Shown here in pieces: positions 17,163-26,312 of a stretch of 64,000 nucleotides of DNA. How positions within the stretch are numbered: the stretch's first letter is position 1; the number at the start of each line of letters is the position of its first letter. Source of the DNA: Lachnospiraceae bacterium M18-1 (GTDB taxonomy: Bacteria; Bacillota; Clostridia; Lachnospirales; Lachnospiraceae); the NCBI GenBank assembly GCA_000403295.2, contig KE159610.1, forward strand, positions 353,387 through 417,386. Reading direction: 5' to 3'. The position numbers and the translations under genes were made by a program. A model generated the notes under the pieces. That model saw only the letters and a list, made by a program, of their open reading frames with translations. It was not told the origin of the DNA and did no database searches.

Positions 17163-18545
17163 CTATACCTCTCGAATCGGAAATATAGTATTGAAAACCG
17201 GAACACCTCCATAACGTCCTTCCAAATAAGCTTTATCAATTTTCTGATCAAATCTGGCATTGTATTCCTCTAAAGAATAAATATCGGTTTCTCCGGATTT
17301 CCTTTTATTTACAAACCAAATTTCATCACGGCGCAGCAAATCAAAATCTAATAAGCGTGATTCATGAGTTGTTACAATTAATTGAATATTTTTCTCGGAT
17401 GCCAGTTCTAAAAATGTTTCGACAAATTTATATGTCAGACTGGGATGCAGACATCGATCCAGTTCATCAATGATATATGTTTTGCTTTTACCTGATAACA
17501 GCACTTCTAATAAATCTAAAAGTCTTACAGTACCATCCGATTCCTCTGACAATTCAAACAAAACATTCTTTTTTTCATGTGAAAATTTAATTGTTTTGCA
17601 AATAATGTTTTCTTCCTTATCAATGTTGATCATGAAAAAATTTCTGTAACTTCGCATTACAAATCCAAATCCACCTAAATCCATATCCTCCTTCATCTCC
17701 ACCATTTTCTTTTCAATATCCGCAAGCAAGTCCTCTTGAATCTTCTTTGGTAAATGTCCTAATACCTTCTCAACAGGAACTTCCACCATCTGAAAATCTG
17801 TAATCCCTGTCCCGAACGCTGCTATAATTCTACAGATTTTTTCTACATTTTCTGTTTCCGCCATGTAGGAGTAATCGGAAATAGGTCTGTTTGGATAATT
17901 AATATCCAAATTATTTTTTATCCACATATATACATCCTGAAATATGACGGCCTGCTTAAACTGTTGATACAAAGTCTTCTTATTTTGATTCATAACTGAT
18001 AAAAATAATGCACTGCCATCCTCCTGTATATCCTCTGCATAAACATTCAATTTTTCTATTAATCCTTTTGCCTTTACTTCTCCGCCAAGTTCATAAGTCC
18101 CTTTGTTGATATCACGGCTGAAAATTAATTTTTCCCTATTATCCGATGTTAACTCTACTAACCATTCTGATATAAATCGGCTTTGGTTTAAAATCACTTC
18201 AAACCCATAAGCATAGTATTTATTATTTAATAAAATTTCTAATTCAAAATAACTTTCCTTCTCTTTACTTTCCTCAGTAACTTTACAGTAATGATCGGTG
18301 TGTCCTTTTGGTAAACCTGATACTACGATTCTTTGCATAAAATCCAGTGCCTTTACCAGATTAGATTTACCAGCGGCATTTGCTCCATAAACTGCAGCAA
18401 ATTTTAGAAGCTTAATCTTACCATCCTCATATACATGTTCCTTTTTACTCCTTACTTTTCCAGTAATCATAGAAAACTCTTCTGATTTTCCATCCTCTCT
18501 TTCTGAAAATGACAAGAAGTTTTTTACATTAAATCGAATAAGCAA
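17163..18545 (-). CDS. RloA/AbiLi-like AAA ATPase
   Basis: The 460-residue ATPase of the AAA15/AAA21 (SMC-like ABC) group shows Walker A GANAAGKS (54-61). It has an ABC-signature-like LSEESDGTVRLLDL (332-345), Walker B TYIIDE (356-361) and a switch histidine in VTTHES (H394). It is cytoplasmic. Such ATPases pair with RloB in phage-defence loci (AbiL) and occur with restriction genes. All ATPase motifs are present, in contrast to its shortened partner. AT-rich compared with the flanking genes. Confidence 0.88.
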   Translation of the reverse strand: MLIRFNVKNFLSFSEREDGKSEEFSMITGKVRSKKEHVYEDGKIKLLKFAAVYGANAAGKSNLVKALDFMQRIVVSGLPKGHTDHYCKVTEESKEKESYFELEILLNNKYYAYGFEVILNQSRFISEWLVELTSDNREKLIFSRDINKGTYELGGEVKAKGLIEKLNVYAEDIQEDGSALFLSVMNQNKKTLYQQFKQAVIFQDVYMWIKNNLDINYPNRPISDYSYMAETENVEKICRIIAAFGTGITDFQMVEVPVEKVLGHLPKKIQEDLLADIEKKMVEMKEDMDLGGFGFVMRSYRNFFMINIDKEENIICKTIKFSHEKKNVLFELSEESDGTVRLLDLLEVLLSGKSKTYIIDELDRCLHPSLTYKFVETFLELASEKNIQLIVTTHESRLLDFDLLRRDEIWFVNKRKSGETDIYSLEEYNARFDQKIDKAYLEGRYGGVPVFNTIFPIREV

Positions 18546-18716
18546 TTTATAGCGCCTCCTATACTTGATATTTATACCATATGTATTTTTTTCACTTTTG
18601 TCAATGCCATAAATCTATTTTTATCCTATTTTTTTGATTTTAAACGATTTTTTCACATTTAACATTTTCATAAGCAAACAAAAAACCGGCTCAAATATTA
18701 TATCTACCAATTTAAG

Positions 18717-18751
18717 GCGGCAGGGTGCACGACGCCGTGTGAACAGTAACC
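18717..18751. repeat. TTACTGTTCAC-family palindromic repeat, copy 1
   Basis: GGTGCACGACGCC, then GTGTGAACAGTAAC, shares its last 12 bases with repeats at 24556 and 53731. It lies in the 260-bp spacer between the defence pair and ogt, in which no other feature was seen. Confidence 0.6.
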
Positions 18752-18880
18752 ATACCTTGCCTCCCGATCATATCCCATTGAAAAACAGATAGCACTCGCA
18801 GAAAAGATATGATACTATTGCAGTATGAACCAAATAACAAGCGAACAAAGCAAATAACACATATTTTGAGGTACGATATC

Positions 18881-19387
18881 ATGACATCTGTTTATCATTA
18901 TCATTCGCCCCTGGGCGGTATTACGATTTCCGGCAGCGGAAACGAACTCACAGGACTATGGTTTGACGGCCAGAAGTATTTCGGCAGTACGCTGCCAAAA
19001 GAATATGAGGAACAGCCCCTCCCTGTGTTTGAAGAAACCAGGAAATGGCTTGACATCTATTTCAGCGGCAAGGCTCCGGATTTCACGCCGCTGCTGAAAA
19101 TGGAGACAACGCCTTTCCGCAAAGCCGTATGGGAACTATTGCTTACGATTCCATTCGGGCAGACTCTGACATACGGCGGGATTGCGGACCGCATCGCAAA
19201 ACAGATGGGGCTTCCTCACATGTCTGCCCAGGCGGTGGGAGGCGCGGTGGGGCACAACCCCATTTCACTGATCATTCCCTGCCACCGGGTGGTGGGAACA
19301 GACGGAAGCCTGACAGGCTACGCCGGCGGGATTGAGAAAAAGCTGCATCTGCTTACTATGGAAAACGCAGAGATTGTTCAAAGGTAG
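18881..19387 (+). CDS. ogt: Methylated-DNA-protein cysteine methyltransferase
   Basis: The 168-residue repair enzyme transfers the methyl group from O6-methylguanine to its own cysteine. The active-site PCHRV is present with C134, followed by TGYAGGIEKK, and the DNA-binding helix region (FGQTLTYGGIADRIA) precedes it. The ATG at 18881 has GAGG 9 bases upstream; an in-frame ATG 72 bases earlier lacks such a site and the extra residues do not fit the family. The end overlaps the convergent MATE gene by 10 bp. Confidence 0.92.
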   Translation: MTSVYHYHSPLGGITISGSGNELTGLWFDGQKYFGSTLPKEYEEQPLPVFEETRKWLDIYFSGKAPDFTPLLKMETTPFRKAVWELLLTIPFGQTLTYGGIADRIAKQMGLPHMSAQAVGGAVGHNPISLIIPCHRVVGTDGSLTGYAGGIEKKLHLLTMENAEIVQR

Positions 19388-20712
19388 CCATACGTTTTCC
19401 TATGCTTCCAGAACATCCCCACCGACAGCACCAGCGCCATCAGCTCCGCCGCAGGCGTGGCCAGCCAGATTCCGCTGACCCCCAGAAACAGCGGAAGCAC
19501 CAGCATGGTGACCAGCATGAATACAAAGGATCGAGAAAATGCCAGAACCGCCGACACCACTCCGTTGGACAGTGCGGTAAACATCCCGCTTGCAAAAATA
19601 TTAAATCCGATAAATAGAAGCGCTATGGTACAGATCCGGTTTCCGGTCACGGCCAGGTCATAGACCGGATTATCCGGCCTTGCGAACACGGATACCAGCG
19701 GTTTTGTCAGTGCAAAGGATGCAGCCAGTGACAGGACGGAAATGCAGGCGATCACTTTCAGGCTGATCCTGATCAACGTTTTCAGTTTTCCGTGGTTTTC
19801 TTCCCCGTGATAATAGCTGATCATGGGCGCCACCCCGTAGGAATATCCGGTATACAGGGAACTGACAAACATCAGTACATACATGATGATCGTCACCGCC
19901 GCCACGCCGTTTTCCCCCACATATCTCAGCATCGTCCAGTTGAACATCATCGTGATGATCCCGGTGACAAGTGCTGTGGCCATCTCCGAGCATCCGTTTG
20001 ACGCCGCGTTTACAAGCACCTTGATACGCGGCACCGGTTTGCGGAAATGGAGAAGGCTTGTTTTCCGGCTGAACACGAACAGTCCCACAACCGCTGTCAC
20101 AGAGTATCCCATCCCTGTCGCCACGGCCGCGCCGCCGATCCCCATATCCAGCATCCCTATAAATACATAGTCCAGCACCATATTCAAAACGCCCCCCGTC
20201 ACGGAGCATACCAGGGAAAGCGTTGCCTTTTCGCTGGCGATCATGTAAAGGGTAAAGTTATTCATCAGCAGGATCGGAACCGTAAACAGCAGATACCGGC
20301 TCAAGTATTCCACACAGTATCCGGCCACCTCCGCAGACAGATTCATCCCCGCAAATACCGGCCCCATCGCCAGATAGCCCAGAGCGCACATCACAAATCC
20401 CACCGCCGCGTTGACCAGGATCAAAAAGGTAAAGTCCTCCCTTGCCTCCGAGACCTTCTGCTCTCCCATTTTTTTCATGATCACCGCGCTGCCTCCGGTG
20501 GCCAGCATGGTGGAAACGGCGGTCACAACCTGGATGACCGGCGCCGTCAGGTTAATCGCAGAGAGCGCGTTTGTACCGATCAGGTTGGACACAAACAGGC
20601 CGTCAACCATGGTGTAGAAGGACATAAATACCGTCATGGCTATGGTGGGGACGGCAAATTTCAGAATATGCTTCAATGTGACCGGCTTTTCGTATAAAGT
20701 TTGATTTTCCAT
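19378..20712 (-). CDS. MATE-family multidrug efflux transporter
   Basis: The 444-residue integral membrane protein has twelve predicted hydrophobic segments in two similar halves, and the opening typical of the family (HILKFAVPTIAMTVFMSFYTMVDGLFVS). It probably exports drugs or cationic compounds in exchange for Na+ or H+. It is divergent from a MerR-type regulator, with a promoter of the kind activated by such proteins between them, so efflux is likely inducible. AAGGAG lies 8 bases before the ATG. Confidence 0.92.
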   Translation of the reverse strand: MENQTLYEKPVTLKHILKFAVPTIAMTVFMSFYTMVDGLFVSNLIGTNALSAINLTAPVIQVVTAVSTMLATGGSAVIMKKMGEQKVSEAREDFTFLILVNAAVGFVMCALGYLAMGPVFAGMNLSAEVAGYCVEYLSRYLLFTVPILLMNNFTLYMIASEKATLSLVCSVTGGVLNMVLDYVFIGMLDMGIGGAAVATGMGYSVTAVVGLFVFSRKTSLLHFRKPVPRIKVLVNAASNGCSEMATALVTGIITMMFNWTMLRYVGENGVAAVTIIMYVLMFVSSLYTGYSYGVAPMISYYHGEENHGKLKTLIRISLKVIACISVLSLAASFALTKPLVSVFARPDNPVYDLAVTGNRICTIALLFIGFNIFASGMFTALSNGVVSAVLAFSRSFVFMLVTMLVLPLFLGVSGIWLATPAAELMALVLSVGMFWKHRKTYGYL

Positions 20713-20748
20713 TGTGTTTTCTCCTTGCTTTTATAATCTGTATATAGT

Positions 20749-20779
20749 ATCATAGACCGTACAGTAACTGTACGGTCAA
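20749..20779 (-). promoter_or_regulatory. MerR-type promoter with 19-bp spacer and palindromic operator
   Basis: Read leftward, TTGACC (20779-20774) and TATGAT (20754-20749) are separated by 19 bp, two more than normal. The spacer carries most of a palindrome, GACCGTACAG-TAA-CTGTACGGTC (20755-20777). This is the classical layout for MerR-family activation by DNA distortion and drives the MATE gene. Confidence 0.85.
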
Positions 20780-20794
20780 GGAGATTTTTAAAAA

Positions 20795-21649
20795 ATGATT
20801 CAAAACGAGAAATTGCTCACCATCGGCCAGTTTGCGGCCATGCACGGAATCAATAAGAAAACACTGATGTGGTATGACGAGATCGGGCTGTTCCGGCCGG
20901 CGGCCGTCAACCCGGAAAATGGATACCGCTGTTACAGCTATCGTCAAAGCGCTGTCTTAGAGACCATACTCCTGCTTCGGGAACTGGACGTATCTGTCAG
21001 CGAGATTCAGGATTTTATGAAAAACCGTTCCGCCGCCAGCCTGAAAATCCTGTTGGAAGAAAAAATAACGGCCCTGGATCAGAGTATCGAACATCTGAAG
21101 TCACTCCGAAAAACCTTATGCAGCTATCATGAACATATGGAAACCCTGCTGACTATGGACCTGTCCCAGATCCGTATTGTGGAAAAGGAAGAACGGGCCT
21201 TAGTGACCGTTGAGATCACCGGGGAGACTTCTTTTGAAAAAGAGGTAGAAATGATCACCGCTGAGACGAAGAAATGCCAGCTCCGCCGCCTGCACGACGC
21301 CTCCTACGGGACCATGCTTCCGGCGGAAAGCATTTACGGAGGGCATTTTGAGGACTATACCCGCCTCTTCATTGAGATTCCCGATCCCGCAGCATCGGTT
21401 TTTACGGAAGAATCCGCAGAACCCCGCCCCCGGGAAGGCTCATTCCATATACAGCCCGCCGGCAGGTATATCCAGGCTTTTCACAAGGGGCCATGGAAAG
21501 AGATTCCCCGCAAATATCGGGAAATCCTGGATTTTGCCGAAGCGCAGAACCTGACGCTGTACGGCTTTTCCTATGAAATGGGGATCAATGAAAATGTGAT
21601 CGAGAGGATGGAGGATTATATTACGCAGATTGAGATTCCAGTTTCGTAA
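20795..21649 (+). CDS. MerR-family regulator with C-terminal GyrI-like effector domain
   Basis: The 284-residue activator has an N-terminal MerR winged helix (LLTIGQFAAMHGINKKTLMWYDEIGLF, PENGYRCYS). A coiled-coil dimer helix spans roughly residues 85-115. The C-terminal half resembles the drug-binding domain seen in BmrR-like proteins. It sits 82 bp from the divergent MATE gene, with a palindrome in a 19-bp-spaced promoter between them. It therefore probably senses a compound exported by that transporter. AAGGAG precedes the ATG by 11 bases and overlaps the MATE -35 region. Confidence 0.9.
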   Translation: MIQNEKLLTIGQFAAMHGINKKTLMWYDEIGLFRPAAVNPENGYRCYSYRQSAVLETILLLRELDVSVSEIQDFMKNRSAASLKILLEEKITALDQSIEHLKSLRKTLCSYHEHMETLLTMDLSQIRIVEKEERALVTVEITGETSFEKEVEMITAETKKCQLRRLHDASYGTMLPAESIYGGHFEDYTRLFIEIPDPAASVFTEESAEPRPREGSFHIQPAGRYIQAFHKGPWKEIPRKYREILDFAEAQNLTLYGFSYEMGINENVIERMEDYITQIEIPVS

Positions 21650-21747
21650 ACATTCCCTTTTAGTATCTGATTCATTACTAATCGCGTCCAGTTAAGCCGT
21701 GAATTATAACTATAACTATAATCAAAAAATTTTTGTATTACAAACGC

Positions 21748-21776
21748 TTGCTTTAAGCACACAATAGTAATATAAT
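21748..21776 (+). promoter_or_regulatory. Promoter of the relB-yoeB pair
   Basis: TTGCTT (21748-21753), 17 bp, TATAAT (21771-21776). It lies 31 bases before the antitoxin start codon. Confidence 0.7.
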
Positions 21777-21807
21777 AGACATATAAAGAGTGAAAGGAGA
21801 TGTATCT

Positions 21808-22077
21808 ATGGCACTGGCAACTTTAACCGCACGAGTAGATGAAAATGATAAAACCAGCTTTGACACATTTTGTTCCAATGTCGGTTTAAATACCTCCACT
21901 GCTATTAACCTTTTTGTGAAAGCAGTCTTACGTGAAAATCGGATTCCCTTTGAAATTACACAGTCACCTGATCCTTTTTTTTCTGAAGCAAACATCGCTT
22001 ATGTAAAAAAATCTGTACAGGAACTGAAAGCCGGAAAAGGGAAATCCCATGAACTGATCGAGGTGGACGATGAGTGA
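21808..22077 (+). CDS. RelB/DinJ-family antitoxin
   Basis: The 89-residue protein has the ribbon-helix-helix N-terminus of RelB/DinJ antitoxins (ATLTARVDENDKTSFDTFC...LNTSTAINLFVKAVLRE) and an acidic C-terminal tail that would wrap the toxin. The ATG at 21808 lies 9 bases after AAAGGAG; an in-frame GTG 18 bases earlier overlaps that site. Its stop overlaps the start of the yoeB-like gene by 8 bp. The pair is AT-rich. It probably represses its own promoter. Confidence 0.9.
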   Translation: MALATLTARVDENDKTSFDTFCSNVGLNTSTAINLFVKAVLRENRIPFEITQSPDPFFSEANIAYVKKSVQELKAGKGKSHELIEVDDE

Positions 22078-22339
22078 AAAAATATGGTCTGATGATGCCT
22101 GGGATGATTACCTCTACTGGCAGACACAAGATAAAAAAACAATAAAACGTATCAATCAGCTTATCAAGGATATTGAACGAAATGGCTGTATGAATGGAAT
22201 TGGAAAACCAGAACCTCTGACAGGCGATTTGCAAGGGTAATACAGCCGTCATATCAATGATAAAGACCGCCTTGTGTACCATATGGAAGACGAACGAATT
22301 TATATTGCACATTGTCGAGGCCATTATAAAGATACGTAG
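22070..22339 (+). pseudogene. yoeB: YoeB/Txe-family toxin broken by one nonsense codon
   Basis: A 90-codon frame reads MSEKIWSDDAWDDYLYWQ at the start and IYIAHCRGHYKDT at the end, as expected of the YoeB ribosome-dependent mRNA interferase. Codon 57 is TAA (22238-22240), where the family has an aromatic or similar residue between GDLxG and YSRHIND. The downstream part holds the catalytic His and Tyr of the C-terminus, so a product ending at codon 56 would be inactive. No other lesion is visible, so the mutation may be recent. A sequencing error is an alternative explanation. Confidence 0.85.
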
Positions 22340-22353
22340 TTTATCCGGCAATG

Positions 22354-22390
22354 AGGCTGGTCATCCTCTGACCAGCCTTCGTCTTTTTCC
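22354..22390 (+). terminator. Terminator after relB-yoeB
   Basis: A perfect 10-bp stem (AGGCTGGTCA / TGACCAGCCT) with a 5-base loop is followed by TCGTCTTTTTCC. Confidence 0.85.
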
Positions 22391-22416
22391 CTAATCGGAT
22401 TCCATATTTCCCAAGA

Positions 22417-22713
22417 TTACTCTTCTTTCGTAAACCGTTCTTCCTCCGGATATTCCTTCTTTTTCACAACCACGCAAATGACCCCGTAGCATACAACGAT
22501 AATCGCCGCATAGACGGCCGCATAGATATAACTGCCTGTCAGCTTCCACAACGCGCCTGTCCCCACAATGCCTCCCAGCACTGTAGAGGAAAAAGCGTTC
22601 GTACCGGTAACCGCTTTTCTTGAAACCTCCAGCTTCCTTTCCCAGACCAGCCGCGCCAGGCCAAATGCGGGAAGGATCATAGCAAACATATACAATAGAC
22701 GTTCCGCTTCCAT
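22417..22713 (-). CDS. Small membrane protein of unknown function
   Basis: The 98-residue protein has three hydrophobic stretches (about residues 7-22, 42-60 and 62-82) and a charged C-terminal tail of Lys and Glu. I do not recognise a family. It stands alone between the toxin-antitoxin terminator and a broken ATPase gene. The start has AAAGGAG upstream. Topology suggests the tail faces the cytoplasm. Confidence 0.65.
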   Translation of the reverse strand: MEAERLLYMFAMILPAFGLARLVWERKLEVSRKAVTGTNAFSSTVLGGIVGTGALWKLTGSYIYAAVYAAIIVVCYGVICVVVKKKEYPEEERFTKEE

Positions 22714-22862
22714 AGCTACTCCTTTCTGCCTCGTAAAAACGGCTGAAATGAATTGAAATTTGTTACGTTCATTTTACTCTGAACCGCCGGATATGCGGGC
22801 AGAAATTCCTCGTACCGCAGAGGGATTCCAAGCAGGATCTAAACCTGCGCGGCAGGCAGATC

Positions 22863-24409
22863 CTACAGAAGCTCCTGCATAACGACTCTGCATTTTTTCT
22901 TATGACATGCGATCCCATATTTCAGAACAGGCTTACATCCCTTTGCCTGAAGCAGCGCTGTATAGTTTTTCTCTTCCATCTGCTTCATCGCCTCTCCAAT
23001 TGCTGCATCCATCTTTTCTGACTCCGAATATTTCAGTTCTATCACTATTCCAAGCCGCGTACTCCCTGGTCCGTACTCCGTCTCAATGATGATGTCTGCA
23101 AATCCGTCCCCGGATTCCCACTTTCCAAAGCGCTGCACAAGATATCTATATTTTTTCCATCCTGTCTCTCATTTTCAAAAAACTGTTCTAAAATCTGTTC
23201 TGAAAATATATTTCTGATTTCTGTATTTGGAATCATGAGCTGCCGCTTTCTACCCTGGGCTTTTCCGCGCTGTGTCAGATATCCGGTCATAAACAGCACA
23301 CTCCACATATTTTCAATCGAGTCATACATTTCTTTATAGGTCAGTTTATCCTGGATGGCCATTGTTACAGCTTCCCCATCCATCAGCCGCTCAATCTGCC
23401 GCTTCACCGTAGCAGGCTTTGCCTTCGAAAGAAATGTATGGATGATATCATTTCCGCTTGTGTTCATCCAGTATTCCTGCGGACATGCTTCCGGATTCTG
23501 GCACAGGTCATCCACATAACAGATTACGTCCCACGGACAATATACATCTGAATTGCCGAAATGGTACCCGTCATACCAATCCTTTACCGTGTCATACTGT
23601 TCCGGGAATCCATAGTGGTCAAGCAGGCACCGGACCTCATGATCCGTAAATCCAAAATATTCATCGCACCTTACATCTGCTATAGAAAATATCTTCGGAT
23701 TGTTCAGTCCTGTAAAAATACTCTCCTTTGACACGCGCAGACAGCCGGTAAGTACCGCAAAATAAAGACTGTCATTGGTTTTCAGAGCCTGCTCAAAGAT
23801 ACTGCGGATCAGCGATGCCATTTCTTCATAATATCCGTTCTTCTGTGCCTTTGCCAGAGGTACATCATACTCGTCAATCAGAATCAAGGTTTTTTTGCCA
23901 AAATGCTTGTACAGAAGCCTGGATAATAAAGCCAGCGACACCATCACCGTTTCCTGTGTTTCCATTCTCAGCAGTTCAAAATAATTGTGCTTGTCTGTCT
24001 CCGTTAGTCTGTCGCTGTCTGTCAGAAGCTGATACCGTTCGGCTTCCCTTTTCAGTTCATAGCTCAGCATTCCTTTTGCAGTCTGAAAATCCGCTCCTTC
24101 AATGCCCTTAAATGTGACGGAAATCACAGGAAATTTTCCCATATACCTTTCGCACAGCGCATGTTCCCCTGAAATTGCAAGGCCGTCAAACAGTTCTTTT
24201 TTTGCGCCTGTTTCAAAAAAACTTTTCAGCATGCTCATATTCAAAGACTTTCCAAACCGCCTTGGACGTGTAAAAAGGTTCACTTTTCCCCATCCTTCCA
24301 GCAAGTCCCTGATCAAATTTGTCTTATCGATATAGTAAAAGCCTTCTGTACGGATCTCTTCAAAACTTTCGATGCCAACAGGCAGTTTGATTTTTAATTC
24401 TGCGGACAT
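22863..24409 (-). pseudogene. AAA-ATPase/PD-(D/E)XK protein (DUF1703 type) with internal deletion and frameshift
   Basis: The first frame (24409 to 23045) holds the AAA-like domain: Walker A RPRRFGKS near residue 46-53, Walker B LILIDEYD, and the ISSADV-like mid region of this family. The C-terminal nuclease-like domain (GDGFADIIIE, then GIVIELKY) is in another frame, ending at 22863. The shift lies near 23100. Frame one reads CSALESGNPG, which normally precedes some 60 more residues; the other reads WESGDGFADI, which normally follows them. Both stretches meet in GGAATCCGG, so a deletion between short repeats is likely. These proteins are multi-copy in gut Clostridia. Confidence 0.8.
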
Positions 24410-24527
24410 ACCGGATCACCTTCCTGCTATCATGCCTAAATCATAAATGCTGTTCCTTTTCTTTATCATGTCACAAGAAGTATCTATTGTCAACCTGCTT
24501 TCCCTGTAACCGCTATTTTACCGACCG

Positions 24528-24565
24528 GGTGCCTTGCAGCAAGGTGCAAGGCACCGTGAACAGTA
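24528..24565. repeat. TTACTGTTCAC-family palindromic repeat, copy 2
   Basis: A perfect 11-bp stem, GGTGCCTTGCA / TGCAAGGCACC, with loop GCAAGG, is followed by GTGAACAGTA. It nearly matches 53701-53742. It lies just after the end of the GH5 gene and may also serve as its 3' hairpin. Confidence 0.7.
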
Positions 24566-24576
24566 TGTGCCTGCAA

Positions 24577-26265
24577 CTAACAAAACTCTACCGTTTTCAG
24601 CACCACGCTGCCGCTGACAGCTTCTATTTTGATGACGACACGTTCCCCGCTTCCGGTTTTTCCTGCCGGAATCGCCGTGATTTCATTGGAAACAGGTACG
24701 CTGCCTTCAAAAATGATCTTCTCCCCCTCGGAAACCCGGATCTGATTCTCTCCCGCTGCCATCCCATGGAGCCGCACCGAAACAGGCTCCTTTGCCTCTC
24801 GAACCGTATAACTTGCGCAGTCGCCTTCCTCCAGCCGGAGCCAGATGTGGGGATAGTCGCCATACTTTTCCGGATGGGGATTCATCATAGCAAGTCCGCC
24901 CAGATCGTTTGGCATATATCCCGGTTCGTAAACCAGATGCATCCTGTCCTCCCGGCGGTAGCCGCAGTAAAGCGCATAAGGCCACGTCCCGCTGTACTCC
25001 TGGTCCGTATCGTATCCACTGGCCAAAACCCGGATTCCCGGGCGCCGCAGCATGGCCGCCACCCGGTCTTTTTGTTCCGTGCAGTTTTCCAGTTTGATAT
25101 TCTCCAGCAATTCATCAAAAATCTTGATTGCCTTTGCATAGCCCGGTTTCGCCGTACCTTTCGCACAGTAATCCACGATCTGCCGCCACCCTTTTGGATC
25201 GGGGCTGCAAAAAGAAACCGAATAGGCAGTATCCACGCCCTCCAGCGCTTTCGCACACCAGATATTGTAGCTGATATGATACTCCATCATCATTTCAAAT
25301 GTCACTGCCATCCAGGCGCTGCCTGCCTCGGGATTGGCCGGGCTGCTCCCTCCGGTCTCCCCCATCCACACCGGCACATTCCACTGCGCCCGTTTTTCCA
25401 GGATCGGCCCGAACAGGGCCAGATCCGGAAATGTCTCATAGCAATGGGTACAGATCGCCCAGTTGTGATATTCCGGATCATAATCGTGGTCAAAAATATC
25501 CAGCCGATTTGCAAAACGGTTTCCCTGTATAAACAGAATATGCTTTTGATCCACCTGGCGGACCGCCGTCACGAGCCGGTCATAGAATGCTTTCAGTTCC
25601 GGGATCAGGCAGTCAAATTCCGGCAGTGAAATAGGCTCGTTGAGCAGGTCGTATCCCGCAATGATCCAGCGGTCCGCCCAGCGCTCGGCCAACTCCTGCC
25701 ACAGGCGAATGGTGCGGTTTGCCCCTTCCTCATCCAGGAAGAGGTGGGGTTGGTTGTCTACGCCGTTGTCACAGGAGACTGCGCTCTGCCCCGCACAGGC
25801 CGCATGCATGTCCAGAATCACATACAAGCCGTACTTCTCGCACAGGTCCAGATAATGCTCCAATAATTGAAAATGCTCTTCGATAAAATGATAGCCCGGC
25901 TCCTCCTCCAGCAGAAGCCTCGCATCCAACGGAAAACGGACCGAATTAAATCCCTGCTCCTTCATCTTCCGAATATCCGCCTCCGCAAAATAGTTGTCTA
26001 CCCACTGCTTCCAGAATTTCTTTTGATAAGACGGGCCGCACAGCTCGGCTACAAACTGATCCATCGTCCGTCCCCGGTCAAATTCGCAGGATCTGGCAAA
26101 CCGTCCCATCACCCCGCCAAAGGGAGCACCGCCAAATAAAAAGCCTTCCGGGTTCAGCCAGTTCGCCACGCCAAGGCCGCGCAGGAGCACCTCCTGTCCC
26201 TTCTCATTTATAAAGATCTGTCCGCTGGTTTTCAGCCAGCCGTCTACTGTTTGAAACATATTCAA
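24577..26265 (-). CDS. Glycoside hydrolase family 5 enzyme
   Basis: The 562-residue enzyme has a GH5 (clan A) barrel. DLLNEP carries the acid/base E210, WMGETGG carries the nucleophile E303, and NSVRFPLDA is seen near 107-115. Residues after about 410 form a beta-rich C-terminal extension of unknown role. No signal peptide is visible, so it is a cytoplasmic beta-glycosidase acting on imported oligosaccharides or glycosides. It is the last gene of the leftward locus, 47 bp after the esterase gene. The exact substrate (gluco-, manno- or another beta-glycoside) is not evident. Confidence 0.85.
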   Translation of the reverse strand: MNMFQTVDGWLKTSGQIFINEKGQEVLLRGLGVANWLNPEGFLFGGAPFGGVMGRFARSCEFDRGRTMDQFVAELCGPSYQKKFWKQWVDNYFAEADIRKMKEQGFNSVRFPLDARLLLEEEPGYHFIEEHFQLLEHYLDLCEKYGLYVILDMHAACAGQSAVSCDNGVDNQPHLFLDEEGANRTIRLWQELAERWADRWIIAGYDLLNEPISLPEFDCLIPELKAFYDRLVTAVRQVDQKHILFIQGNRFANRLDIFDHDYDPEYHNWAICTHCYETFPDLALFGPILEKRAQWNVPVWMGETGGSSPANPEAGSAWMAVTFEMMMEYHISYNIWCAKALEGVDTAYSVSFCSPDPKGWRQIVDYCAKGTAKPGYAKAIKIFDELLENIKLENCTEQKDRVAAMLRRPGIRVLASGYDTDQEYSGTWPYALYCGYRREDRMHLVYEPGYMPNDLGGLAMMNPHPEKYGDYPHIWLRLEEGDCASYTVREAKEPVSVRLHGMAAGENQIRVSEGEKIIFEGSVPVSNEITAIPAGKTGSGERVVIKIEAVSGSVVLKTVEFC

Positions 26266-26312
26266 TCCACTCCTCTTCCATGTGCAATGATTTCATCTAT
26301 TTTTATCCGCCT

